Shown: positions 21,478-31,664 of the stretch, in pieces
How positions within the stretch are numbered: position 1 is the first letter of the stretch
Layout: every line of letters begins with the position of its first letter
Origin: Lithodes maja
Taxonomy: Eukaryota; Arthropoda; Malacostraca; Decapoda; Lithodidae
Assembly (NCBI GenBank): GCA_037953745.1
Contig: JBAKBP010006603.1
Coordinates: forward strand, 1-64,000
DNA length: 64,000 nt
Reading direction: 5' to 3'
The notes under the pieces: model-generated
What the model saw: only the letters and a program-made list of their open reading frames with translations
The model's database searches: none
What the model was told of the DNA's origin: nothing
Program-made: the position numbers and the translations under genes

Positions 21478-22953
21478 CAGTCTGGCCTGCCAATACGCGA
21501 GAATATGGGCGACACGCGAGGGCGCGGAATGAAAATTCGCCTATTAGCAATAGAGTATTATATGGGAATAAATCAATATGGGCGGCACTGACTCCAAGTT
21601 GTCTACTTTAGGCCTATTTATCTCCGTCAATTGCCACAAAAGGTACATATATGTATACATAAACATCCAAATCATAAGAAAATATAACAATAATAATAAA
21701 CTCACCTTAAAATTAACAGTAACTGTAGATATGAAGGGTGGGGCTCCGAGGCAGGCCCCCTCCGAGGCAGGGCGAGTTCAGCTAATGTGCCCCGGCCCCA
21801 GCCCCAGCCCCGGCCCCATCATCGTCCGACGAACTATCCCTGGCATCTAGCACTCTGTTGAGGGCCAGACGCCTTTGCTCCACCTGAACCTCCCTCATGA
21901 AGCCACCAAAATTATCGTCGGGCATGTCAACCTGAGCAGCCGAGCCTGCCGAGGTCGAAGGTTGGGGTTCGTCATCATCTTCTTGTTGAGGTTCTTGGCG
22001 GGCAAGGAATCTTGTCATTAAAGTTTGTCTCCTTTGGTTGACTTCCTGATGATGTTTGTCAGAATAAAAGTGGAAAACACTGTCAACGCCCAGCAGGACT
22101 TTATGTGTTCTCACAGGGCACTGCTCCACCGACTGAAATCCTTCCTTGAGTTGGTCAACTAAAGCCAAGATTTCGCTCAGTTTACCTACAGACAGATCCA
22201 TGTTATCAGGTGCAGGGGCTGGTTCAACGTTGTTGTTCGGTTGTCGTGCTTGATGTGCTTGATCTTCGGCATCAATCTGCTCAATTGTGTCACCTTGAGT
22301 CTGTTGTTCACCTGCCTCAATAACCTCACGAATCTCCTCGGCTGTCACTGCCCCGAAACCAGCCACTGCGCGGGCCGCTTGAACTGCCTCTGCCTCTGCC
22401 TCGGTGACTGACTGGACTTTGTTGGCCTTGGGAGCACATAAATGAGGAGTAAGTGCTCGCCAGGCATGATTAATTGTGGCATCATTTATATCAGCCCATG
22501 CTAGAAGAAGGAAGTCGATTGCGTATTTGATGGTAAAAACACGCCAGAAGTGTGTCACGGTCATCTCTGCCTCTGCCTGTGGTGCCTGGGGTGCCTCTGC
22601 TGCCACTGCCTGGGGTGCCTCTGCCTGGGGTGCCTGGGGTGCCTGCTCCTCATCAGACGATGATGCGAACTCCTGCTGCATAGCCAAAATCTCTTCATTG
22701 CTCTGTCTTCTGGCGTAGATAATTGTAGAGTCGTGTCTGGTAAAAGAGCTTCACATTCGATATGACTTCTTGGTCCAGTGGCTGGATGCGCGGAATGGTG
22801 GGGGGCCTCGCGTATTAGCTGAACTCCCCGGAATTGCCCTTATATCGGCCCCGGATTTGCGTTTTAAAGGTACATCACGCGTTTTGAAAGTTTTGGGTAT
22901 GATTCGACCCCCTCCTCGCGTATTAAAAGCTCGCGTATTGGCAGGTGAGACTG
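21478..22953 (-). mobile_element. pogo/Tigger-like DNA transposon, internally deleted
   Basis: TA at 21476-21477 and 22954-22955 flank terminal repeats CAGTCTGGCCTGCCAATACG and CAGTCTCACCTGCCAATACG (20 bases, 17 matching). Length 1476. The only coding remnant is the transposase C terminus at 21782-22687. The DNA-binding and DDE domains are missing, so it is a deletion derivative. It abuts the next element at a shared TA. Confidence 0.85.
21782..22687 (-). CDS. C-terminal portion of a pogo/Tigger-type transposase
   Basis: A 301-codon open frame. Residues about 42-80 (THFWRVFTIKYAIDFLLLAW then NDATINHAWRAL) match the segment after the DDE core of Tigger/jerky-type transposases, where a bundle of helices ends in a Trp-x-x-Leu. 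Before it lies an Ala/Gln/Pro-rich low-complexity stretch (QAPQAPQAEAPQ) and after it an acidic, Gln-rich tail with DDDEPQPSTSAG and a terminal Gly-Ala repeat. The catalytic DDE triad and CENP-B type helix-turn-helix are absent. The start codon may be artificial, a frame opened by the internal deletion. No host function can be argued from the sequence. Confidence 0.65.
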   Translation of the reverse strand: MAMQQEFASSSDEEQAPQAPQAEAPQAVAAEAPQAPQAEAEMTVTHFWRVFTIKYAIDFLLLAWADINDATINHAWRALTPHLCAPKANKVQSVTEAEAEAVQAARAVAGFGAVTAEEIREVIEAGEQQTQGDTIEQIDAEDQAHQARQPNNNVEPAPAPDNMDLSVGKLSEILALVDQLKEGFQSVEQCPVRTHKVLLGVDSVFHFYSDKHHQEVNQRRQTLMTRFLARQEPQQEDDDEPQPSTSAGSAAQVDMPDDNFGGFMREVQVEQRRLALNRVLDARDSSSDDDGAGAGAGAGAH

Positions 22954-22955
22954 TA

Positions 22956-23867
22956 CAGTAAACTTCCGTTAATCCGAAGGGCAGCGGACCGGCCCTCGTT
23001 CGGATTAGTGGATTTTTCGGATTATCGGACTTTACCCCTATGAACCTGTGTATTAATGGCCTGACGAAAACATTGAGGCATTAGGCCACCCAAATGACAC
23101 ACACACATATCATATGTTCATGAAATCACTTCAAAAGTTTACCATTGTCATTGTAGCCTATTACCTACTTCAAAACATTCAGATTAATGGTCAAAGGAAT
23201 CTGCTGATATAAACGTAAACACCATATGTCTGCATCGTCTACTAGCGAGTTTGTCTTGCTCTTGAAGATCAGATCAGATGTGGTTCGGGAAGTAATGCCT
23301 TAACAACGGCACTTCCCTGAGAGGTTCTTGTAATTTTTCTTTTGTGACATGCTCTGTTATATTATATTGTATTGAAAGCACCCTTGTCTTGTTGTCTTGA
23401 AAGCACCCTTGGGACGCTCCGATCACTGAACTATAAATAGTAGCGTATCGGAACGTCCAAAGGTGCGTTTTCAAGCTCAAGACTGAATGCGCTTGCAGAA
23501 AATGCGGTGCAAGCCAGTAGCGCATCGGAGCGTCCCAAGGATGCGTTCAAGAGCAAAACAAACTCTCTAGCAGACGATGTGGTGTTTACGTTTATATCAG
23601 TAGCTTCCTTTGACCATTAATCTGAATGTTTTGAAGTAGGTAATAGGCTACAATGACAATGGTAAACTTTTAAAGTGAATTTATGAACATATGATATGTG
23701 TGTGCTCCATTATGTGTCATTTGAGTGGACTAATGCTTCAAAAAGGGGACTTTGGGACTTCTTGAAATTCGGACCATCGGGTGAATTCGGATTTGGCCTC
23801 AAATTGAAAAATTTTGGACTATTTGGAGATTCGAATCATCGGTCGTCGGATTAAAGGACTTTTACTG
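22956..23867. mobile_element. Palindromic TA-flanked DNA element (copy 1)
   Basis: TA at 22954-22955 and 23868-23869. Termini CAGTAAACTTCCGTTAATCC and CAGTAAAAGTCCTTTAATCC are inverted. The homology continues inwards for most of the element (for example CATATCATATGTTCATGAA at 23107 against its complement near 23690, and ATAAACGTAAACACC against GGTGTTTACGTTTAT), giving a foldback with arms of roughly 300 bases. The centre holds further self-complementary GGGACGCTCCGAT-type repeats. Pogo-type termini; no transposase. A second copy is at 29460-30436. Confidence 0.82.
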
Positions 23868-24059
23868 TACATACAGGACATACATTTCCTCACTTTAATT
23901 TGTTTTATTCTTGAAAAACAAAACAAAGGTACTGTCAGTGAATCAACCTTTATTATGTTTGTCTGTAAAATGTCTTGCTATTATGCAATTTTTATTCTCG
24001 TTAATGAAAAATAGATACTTAAGTACAGTACCATAGTGATAGCGTAATACAGAAATGCG

Positions 24060-24240
24060 CGGAATTTCGATGTGAGTATCCTAGGTTCGAGTCCTTAGAG
24101 TGCCACATGTATTTGTTGATTTCGATGTGAGTATCCTAGGTTCGAGTCCTTTGAGTGCCACATGTATTTGTTGATTTCGATGTGAGTATCCTAGGTTCGA
24201 GTCCTTGGAGTGCCACATGTATTTGTTGATTTCATTAATT
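24060..24240 (+). repeat. tRNA-like SINE with its B-box unit tandemly triplicated
   Basis: After an A-box-like GATAGCGTAATACAG, a 55-57-base unit with TTTCGATGTGAGTATCC, the B box GGTTCGAGTCC, GAGTGCCACATG and TATTTGTTGA is repeated three times (from about 24066, 24121, 24178). A single-unit relative is at 25390-25485. Confidence 0.7.
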
Positions 24241-24289
24241 GCATTTAGAAGTAAACTTGGTTGCTGAAAAAATATGAATACAGTATTGT

Positions 24290-24400
24290 ATGTGCGATTA
24301 ATTTGCCTGAGAAACTGATTCACTTGCTCATGTAGTGATGTACACCCTATGTGGTGGATTTGTGTTCTTTATTTCAAAATTATATTTTACTAAATAATTT
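24290..24400 (+). repeat. Dispersed repeat R1 (copy 2)
   Basis: Shares ATGTGCGATTA, TTGCTCATGTAGTGATGTAC and CCCTATGTGGTGGAT with the R1 copy at 19470. Confidence 0.6.
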
Positions 24401-24540
24401 GTTCTCCTGGGTGACCTAGATATTTGTGATTTGTCTGTGTGTGTTCGTCGTTTTATGTTGTGTTTTGTGTTTTCCCTGTTCTTGCTCTGTCTTGAGTCGG
24501 CCACCCCCATCCCTGTTCTTGCTTTGTCTTGAGAGTTTTT
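24400..24540 (+). mobile_element. RTE-type 3' UTR fragment
   Basis: CTCCTGGGTGACCTAGAT through TTTTCCCTGTTCTTGCTCTG to GAGTCGGCCACCCCCAT repeats the 3' UTR found at 42660-42780. Confidence 0.6.
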
Positions 24541-24982
24541 GTGTTATTTAGGTGTCAATTTTGTCCTGGCGAGCAATAGCGAGCCTGTAATTTAAGAGGA
24601 ACCGGTCGTTTTTCTATTGAAAACTGTACAATTATATCTTGAAGGAGGGTCTTGGGTTGGGTGTTTTTTAAGCTTGATTGAGGTCTAGGGAGGAAACTAA
24701 TAAAAGCATATAAAGATACTGTACATAAATAAGCCAATAAAAGCGACCCATCTCCCCTTAAGCTAACCACATTATAACTTTTACAGATTGGTTGTGGGTG
24801 GGTCAGAAGTACAGGACATGCGTTTGGAGGACCACAATAGGACACCTTCCACTACCGGGGCCATAGGATACAACTGTTCGACAAACGACAACAACTGTGC
24901 CAAAATAATGTGAGTCTTTAAGAATTTAATCTATATTTTTACTGTTGTTTTGATGATAATGTATTGTTCATATTTAATTCCT
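24541..24982. other. No gene seen
   Basis: No coding or repeat signature recognised. Confidence 0.3.
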
Positions 24983-25215
24983 TAAACGTGACGATAGTGC
25001 GTTGTTATGTTTGCGATTAGTTTGCTTGGGAAACAGATTAACTTGCTCATGTAGTAATGTACACTCTATGTGGTGGATTGTGTTCTTTTATTTCAAATTT
25101 GATTTTATTAAGCATTATTTCCACATAGCGATTTTGATTAGTTCCTTTGCGTTTATCTTGTGTCGTCCCAGTTCTGGTTTGTTTATTTTGCAAGTTTTAC
25201 ATTATTCCTTCTCAT
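24983..25215 (+). repeat. Dispersed repeat R1 (copy 3)
   Basis: The longest R1 copy: from ACGTGACGATAGTGCGTTG through TTTCCACATAGCGATTTTG and on into TTTGTTTATTTTGCAAGTTT, linking R1 to the start of R2-type sequence. Confidence 0.6.
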
Positions 25216-25389
25216 ATTAATTTGAGTCTTTAAACAAAATTGCTCCCGTTTGTCATCATCTTTATTTTTACTGTTACTTGTTGAGTTTTGCTGAGGCATT
25301 GGGATTTTTTTTTTAGTTTTGTGTTATCGTATGATATGCAGAATTCGAAACTGCATAATAAATCGTAGGCTTGTGCATATTTCTTTAAC

Positions 25390-25488
25390 TGTCTTGATAG
25401 CGTAGTGCATTTTTGCGCGGAATTTAGATTTGAGTATCCTAGGTTCGAGTCCTTGGAGTGCCACATGTATTTGTTGATTACATTGATT
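25390..25488 (+). mobile_element. tRNA-like SINE (single-unit relative of 24060)
   Basis: A-box-like GATAGCGTAGTGC, then GTATCCTAGGTTCGAGTCC (B box) and GAGTGCCACATGTATTTG. It abuts the 5' end of the LINE that follows. Confidence 0.6.
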
Positions 25489-25489
25489 A

Positions 25490-27340
25490 CACCCTTCACC
25501 AATCACCAGACAAAGCATATCATCAACAATCTCAAGCACTCACCCGCCTGTGGCCTAGACAACATAAGCAACATACACCTCAGACACCTGGGACCACAAG
25601 GCATACAAACACTCACTAACATATCAAACTACAGCTATTCACACACACAATACCAGACATTTGGAAGCATGGTATCATCATCACATTCCCCAAACCCAAC
25701 AAAGACCCCACGCTACCCTCCTCGCACCGCCCCATTACACTCCTTTGCTCCCCCTCCAAAGTCATGGAACGCCTAGTATTACAACTAATTACACCCGACC
25801 TACCCCTAGCTCCAACACAACATGGCTTTAGGCCACTGCACTCCACAAACACTCTTCTCACAGACCTTACACAAAGAGCTTTTGACGGCATCAACTCGGC
25901 TAGACCACCACACAGATCACTATTAGCCACACTCTACATTAGTAAAGCCTTCGATGCCATCCCACGCCACAACCTAACAAACAAAATCTACAACACAAAC
26001 ATGCACAACAACACAAAAAGGTGGCTGGCCAACTTCCTAGCAGGCAGATGTGCACACGTATCTTTTGCCGGTCAGTCATCTAAAATCAGAAACTTTCCAA
26101 ACGGAGTCCCACAAGGATCCGTCCTATCGCCCGCACTCTTCAATCTGTACATGCACGATATAACTACACCCAATACTCCCCAAATAAACTTAGCCTCCTA
26201 TGCAGATGACATAACACTCACATGCACACACCATGACCCAAGATGAGCAACAGATCTCCTTCAACCCTATCTCAACACACTACATGGCTGGTGCACTACA
26301 AACAGACTTAATCTAGCCCCAGCCAAATCCACCGCAACCCTGCTCACAAGCTGGACAGGTGAACACGAATACATCCCTCAACTCACCATAAACAACACAC
26401 CCCTAACACATATACACACACCCAAAATCCTAGGAGTAACATATGATACTCATATGACATTCAAACAGCACACCACAAGCATTAAAAAGAAACTGACACC
26501 CAGACTTAACGCCCTCAGGTCACTTGCTCACACAAAATTTGAACACAACAAAGAAACTACCACCACAGTATATAAACAATACATAAGATCAGTAATGGAA
26601 TACGCAAGCCCAGCCTGGGCTTCTAACCTAGCTGAAACACATCATAAGACCTTACAGACTATTCAAAACAAAGCCCTGAAGATCATTACAGGCTGCACAG
26701 CTACTACACCCACAGATCATCTACATCAAGAAACAAAAATCCTCAAAGTCAAAGACCATCTGGACATGAGAGGCACTCAATTCCAGGCAGCAGCCTCCAC
26801 GAACCAAGACCACCCACTAAACTACATGGCAACACACCCACAGACACCAAGAAATATCAAAACAACACCCAGCACACGGTATCACACACAATTATTGTCC
26901 TCTCTCCCTCCCTGCCCACCCCGAACCAACTTCCAGAAGCACATCCATACTCATATCTCTCGCCAATCCATCCACTCACTCACAGACAACACGCAGCTGC
27001 ATGCACGACCTCCCGAAATCCATCCTTCCGAATCCTCCCTCCCTCGCGAGGACAGAGTCCACCTGGCCAGGCTGAGATGCGGACACCATCCAGCTCTCCT
27101 GAGCTATCAGAAGAGACTGGATGACTCCGTTGTCGACGCCTGCCCGGGATGTAACACAGCACCCCATACCATTAAACACATCATGGAAGACTGCATTTCA
27201 CACAACCACTTACGCCAACAACACAACCTACACTCAATGAGAGCTCTGTGGGAAAGCCCGATCGTGGCCATGGCCTTCCTCAGGGACTCGGGGCTGTTCG
27301 GCCAGGCAGCTTAGGGAACAACAACAACAACAACAACATT
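25490..27340 (+). mobile_element. I/Jockey-group non-LTR retrotransposon, RT and C terminus
   Basis: Frames in order: SPACGLDNISNIHLRHLGPQ (25490-25776); ERLVLQLITPDL, QHGFRPLHSTNTLLTDL, YISKAFDAIPRHNL (motif A, with Asp replaced by Ser before Lys), NGVPQGSVLSPALFNLYMHD (motif B), SYADDITLTCTHHD (motif C), then TGA at 26244; the rest (26454-27314) carries PKILGVTYDTHMTF, YASPAWASNL, HLARLRCGHHPALLSYQ and CPGCNTAPHTIKHIMEDC, the CCHC-like tail typical of Jockey/I-group RNase H-less C termini. It ends GQAA, stop and (CAA)n at about 27315-27339. Inactivated by at least one stop, one frameshift and 5' truncation. Confidence 0.82.
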
Positions 27341-27354
27341 GATTGAGTTTGGAG

Positions 27355-27730
27355 GTGAAGTTGGTTGTTGTTGTTGCTGTTCCTCAGGCTGTCTGGCCGA
27401 GCAGCCCCAAGGTCCCGAGCAAGGCCAAGGCCATAACCGAGCGCCCCCACAGAACCCTCCCAGCTTACCACTAATAATGGCCAGGTGACCGAAGCCACTC
27501 AAAGGCGGGGAGCTGAGGAGGGTGCGGAAACACCCGGGAAACAAAAGCCCCACCCAAGGCCCTGTGCCCCTCAGCAATTATAAAGGGAAAGTTGAGGGGC
27601 AAAGGAAAAATGTGACGCTTTGGCTCCCAATCTGCCAGGGTTGGCAGTAGGGAGGTCAATCCACGGAAAAGACGCCGTCACTTGAGATCTAGAAAATATA
27701 TAAGTAAAAGGAACAGTCAGAGTAAGCTAT
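27355..27730 (-). mobile_element. Related element 3' end in opposite orientation (tail-to-tail)
   Basis: Minus-strand CTTGGGGCTGCTCGGCCAGA then CAGCCTGAGGAACAGCAACA corresponds to the last codons and (CAA)n tail of the LINE just upstream. Upstream on the minus strand the sequence is not coding and may be a SINE that borrowed the LINE 3' end. The two (CAA)/(GTT) tails face each other across about 20 bases. Confidence 0.55.
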
Positions 27731-27792
27731 GGGTATGGCAGAGAATGCTCAACTCTCATTCTGATAGACCAGCCCATCACCAGGTGAAGTTG

Positions 27793-28075
27793 GTTGGTGG
27801 ATATTATTGATATTATAAGTTTGTTGTTTTCAAAGTTTAATATCCGATAAATGTAAATGTATTTGTCCACGTATAGATTTTGTTTAGTGTTGTCTTTTCG
27901 ATAGTTGTTATTTTGATGAGTTAGTTATATTGATTTGATCAGTAACTTTTGAGTTGGTTTTCAAGTTTTATATTTTCATTTCTTTATATTGTTTTTGGTA
28001 GGCCTAAATCCTGTAATGTTTTTTTTTTTTTTTTTTTGGTGCAAGTTTTACATATTAATTACACTTCAACTGCGA
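27793..28075 (+). repeat. Dispersed repeat R2 (copy 2)
   Basis: Parallel to 16360-16572; includes GTATAGATTTTGTTTAGTG and TCAGTAACTTTTGAGTTGG. A T-run at 28018-28038 follows. Confidence 0.55.
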
Positions 28076-28164
28076 AAAAGCAAGCCTGTCTGAGCTGGTA
28101 GTATATATTATTATGTTCTCTTCAGTAACCAACTTTACTCCTAAACTCGATTATTGAAATTAAC

Positions 28165-28250
28165 AAACACATGTAGCAGTCCTGGGATTCGAACTCAGGA
28201 TTCTCTAATATGTCATAGAAAACGATGCTAAACAATGACATGTATGTATG
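28165..28250 (-). mobile_element. Possible tRNA-like SINE
   Basis: Minus strand B box GAGTTCGAATCCCAGG with a weak A-box-like TTGTTTAGCATCG upstream. Weak case. Confidence 0.3.
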
Positions 28251-28281
28251 TACACTCGGATACCGTGTAGTGTGTAGCCCA

Positions 28282-28391
28282 CTCTGAAATATGACGATAG
28301 TGCGTTATTATATGTGCGATTAGTTTGCTTGGGAGACAGATTAACTTGCGCATGTGATGTACACCCTATGTGGGGGATTGAGTTTTTTTAT
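28282..28391 (+). repeat. Dispersed repeat R1 (copy 4)
   Basis: ATAGTGCGTTATTATATGTG, TTTGCTTGGGAGACAG and GATGTACACCCTATGTGG as in the other copies. It ends where the RTE (TATC)n tail begins. Confidence 0.6.
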
Positions 28392-28404
28392 TCTATCTAT
28401 CTAT

Positions 28405-29430
28405 CTATTGCCTGACGCCGTGATCCCCGAAGGGGTGGCCACGAACGAACCGCCCCCATGCACCTCTGTCCCCAGTCAGTCGACGCCCCTCCCCCCAACC
28501 AGCACCGCCTTCATTCATGTAGTTCCTCACTCCATCCTTCCACCTCATATTCGGTCTACCTCTCCCCCTCTGTCCCTCCACCTCGCTCTCGTACACCCTC
28601 TTAGTCATTCTCTCGCTTTCCATACGTTCCATATGGCCGAACCATCTCAAGTTGTTCCTTTTCACACTTTCCAGCACATCTACCTCCACACCACACCTCC
28701 TTACTTCCTCATTAGTCTGTCTATCCCTCCATGTAATTCCGCACGCACTCCTTAAGTAATTCATTTCCACTGCTCTCACTCTTGGTCTGAGTCTCTCAAC
28801 CAACGTCCATGCTTCGCTTCCGTAAGTCAGTGTCGGGATTACCACACTGTCATGCAAGGACTTCTTCACTTCCATACTGACCACCCTATTTCTTGTTACT
28901 GCTTTTAGCGTTCCTACAACCCTCTTCCCCTGTTGTACCCTCTCCCGCACCTCTTCATCCATAGTCCCATCTTTACTCAACACACTGCCCAGATACTTAA
29001 AAGAGTTGACGATCTCCATAGCCTGACCGTTCAGCTTCACCTCACACTCTGTGACTTCACCCCTTTCGAAGACCATAACCTTGCTCTTCCCCGTATTTAC
29101 CTTCAAATTCCGTTTTTCGCACACTGTTCCAAACTCATTTACCAGACCCTGCAACTCCCATTCATTATCACTCATCAGAACTGTATCATCCGCAAACCGC
29201 AGTATAGGTAGCTTCCACTCAATTCCCTCCCTTTTCAGCGATACACCAACATCCACTGCTCTTGATAGTATTTCTTTCATAACTCCATCCATATATACAG
29301 TAAACAACCACGGGGACATCACACACCCCTGTTTCAAACCAACATTCAGGTCAAAGAACTCGCTCTGCTCACTCTCCACACATACTGCCGCCTTTGCACC
29401 CTCATACATGCTCTTCACTGCTTTCAGCAA
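28405..29430 (-). pseudogene. RT palm and C-terminal region of the family B element
   Basis: A 341-codon frame starting within the protein at LKAVKSMYEGAKAAV. Motif B (KQGCVMSPWLFTVYMDG) keeps the Gln that is a stop in the 12.3-kb copy. Motif C is RFADDTVLM with both catalytic Asp. The C-terminal portion includes YGSEAWTLVERLRPRVR and RWFGHMERMESER. The frame runs to a stop within the tail, so this half is intact; function is lost through the upstream insertion. Confidence 0.85.
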
Positions 29431-29459
29431 CTTGCCCTCTACTCCGTATATTCTAAGTA

Positions 29460-30436
29460 CAGTAAACTTCCGTTAATCCGAAGGGCAGCGGACCGGCCCT
29501 CGTTCGGATTAGTGGATTTTTCGGATTATCGGACTTTACCCCTATGAACCTGTGTATGACGAAAACATCGAGACATTAGGCCACCCAAATGACACAATGG
29601 TGCACACACATATCATATGTTCATGAAATCACTTCAAAAGTTTACCATTGTCATTGTAGCCTATTACCTACCTTCAAAACATTCAGATTAATGGTCAAAG
29701 GAATCTGCTGATATAAACGTCTTCTTCTTCTTCCGTCTACTAGCGAGTTTGTCTTGCTCTTTAAGATCAGATGTGGTTCGGGAAGTAATGCCTTAACAAC
29801 GGCACTTCCCTGAGAAGTTCTTGTAATTTTCCTTTTGTGATGTGCTCTGTTATATTATATTGTATTGAAAGCACCCTTGTCTTGTTGTCTTGAAAGCACC
29901 CTTGGGACGCTCTGATCACTGAACTATAAATAGTAGCGTATCGGAACGTCCAAAGGTGCGTTTTCAAGCTCAAGGCTAATACATCCAAAGGTGCGTTTTC
30001 AACCTCAAGACTGAATGCGCTTGCAGAAAATGCGGTGCAAGCCAGTAGCGCATCGGAGCGTCCCAAGGATGCGTTCAAGAGCAAAACAAACTCTCTAGCA
30101 GACGATGTGGAAGAAGAAGAAGAAGAAGAAGGTGTTTACGTTTATATCAGTAGCTTCCTTTGACCATTAATCTGAATGTTTTGAAGTAGGTAATAGGCTA
30201 CAATGACAATGGTAAACTTTTAAAGTGAATTCATGAACATATGATATGTGTGTGCTCCATTATGTGTCATTTGAGTGGCCTAATACCTCAAAAAGGGGAC
30301 TTTGGGACTTCTTGAAATTCGGACCAACTTCTTGAAATTCGGACCATCGGGTGAATTCGGATTTGGCCTCAAATTGAAAAATTCGGACTATTGGGAGATT
30401 CGAATCATCGGTCGTCGGATTAACAGACTTTTACTG
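29460..30436. mobile_element. Palindromic TA-flanked DNA element (copy 2)
   Basis: TA at 29458-29459 and 30437-30438; same termini as the copy at 22956-23867. It lies in the RT of the family B element, whose sister at 12.49 kb shows the empty site AAAGTACTTAG. Unlike copy 1, both arms carry triplet repeats: (CTT)n at about 29721-29733 and (GAA)n at about 30112-30131, at matching places in the palindrome. A duplicated ACTTCTTGAAATTCGGACCA occurs near 30307/30327. Confidence 0.85.
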
Positions 30437-30581
30437 TACTTTCCACAAACCTTCTCTATCCACTCTGTCATAGGCCTTCTCCAAGTCCATAAAGGCAACA
30501 TACACCTTTTGTTTCTTCTCCAGATACTTCTCCACAACACAATTCAGGGTAAAAATCTGATCTACACATCCTCTTCCCTTC

Positions 30582-31634
30582 CTAAAGCCTCCCTGCTCGT
30601 CGCCTATCCATTTCTCCGTTCTCACTCTCTCTCTCAATCACTACCCTACTGTATACCTTCCCTACTACGCTTAGAAGACATATTCCTCGGTGGTTACCAC
30701 ACACTCCTCTTTCCCCTTTGCCCTTATATAGGGGGACTATTATGCCAGTCTTCCAGTCATCGGGTGCACTCCCCTTCTCCCATGCTAGTTTGCACATTTT
30801 CCATACCCATTCTATCACTATCTCACCACCATACCTCAACATTTCCCCACACACTCCATCTGTTCCTGGTGCTTTCCCCAACTTCACTCTTTTCATGGCT
30901 TCCCACACTTCTGACCTCCTGATCCCCACCTCCTCCTCCACTACTTCTCTTCTTCTCCCTCCCATACCATATCCAGCTATGTTTGCTGGCTCTTCATTCC
31001 TTTCATTTAGCAACTCACTGAAGTACTCCCTCCATCTTTCGACTCTCTCTTGCTTCTCGGCTAGCATTCTCCCATTCTTATCTTTCACACCCTTACTGTT
31101 TCCCTTGCTACCTTCCCTAACTTTCTTGACTTCTTTCCAGAACAGTTTCTTACTCTCCCTCCATTTTACACTCAGATTCCTTCCAAATTCCTCATCTACT
31201 CTTCTCTTACTTTCCTTCACTACTCTCTTCACCACCCTCTTACTCTCCACGTACCTCGCTCGTTTCTGTCTCTCGGAATCTTCATTCTCTCTACTACCCA
31301 ACCACTCTCTATATGCTTTCTTCTTTTCTTCCACAGCTATTCTTACCTCTTCTGTCCACCATGCTGTACCTTTCACTCCCCTCCCTCTTCTCCTCACTCC
31401 ACACACCTCCTCACATGCTGCACAGATCTCATCCTTAAACACCTTGCTCATCTCCTCCACTTCCTCCATAACTTCCAGGTCGAACCCACCTAGTCGTCTT
31501 TCCACTGCTCTCCTGTACTCCTCCCTGACTTCCTCCTCCTGCAACCTCTCCACCCTCCTCACCATTCCACCCTCCTCTCGCCTCCCTCCCGCTCTCCTCA
31601 CCCACTTCTTTTGTATCCTAACCTTAGCTACCAC
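30582..31634 (-). pseudogene. Endonuclease-RT linker and RT fingers of the family B element
   Basis: A 350-codon frame beginning VAKVRIQKKWVRR just after the endonuclease SDH motif. A 200-residue Arg/Glu/Lys-rich linker follows, then the finger motifs KLGKAPGTDGVCGEM and NHRGICLLSVVGKVYS. It goes out of frame near 30640; sister sequence at 62.9 kb shows the intact continuation into GGFRKGRGC. Confidence 0.82.
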
Positions 31635-31664
31635 TACATAATGATCAGACAGACCCCCTCCATT

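Larger units (their letters stand above)
28392..31664 (-). mobile_element. RTE-like non-LTR retrotransposon (family B), long copy, split by a TA element
   Basis: Minus-strand order: end of endonuclease SDHYVVVAKVRIQ (31620-31660); a long basic linker; AMKRVKLGKAPGTDGVCGEML, WKTGIIVPLYKGKG, NHRGICLLSVVGKVYSR (30582-31634); GGFRKGRGCVDQIF and FMDLEKAYDRVDREG (30431-30637); then, past the insertion at 29460-30436, GCVMSPWLFTVYMDG, FADDTVLMSDN (28405-29430) and the C-terminal GRGRPNMRWKDGV. It ends in a (TATC)n run at 28392-28410. The two RT halves rejoin at a TA. A frameshift lies near 30640 (ERES in place of ERVR). Confidence 0.88.
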
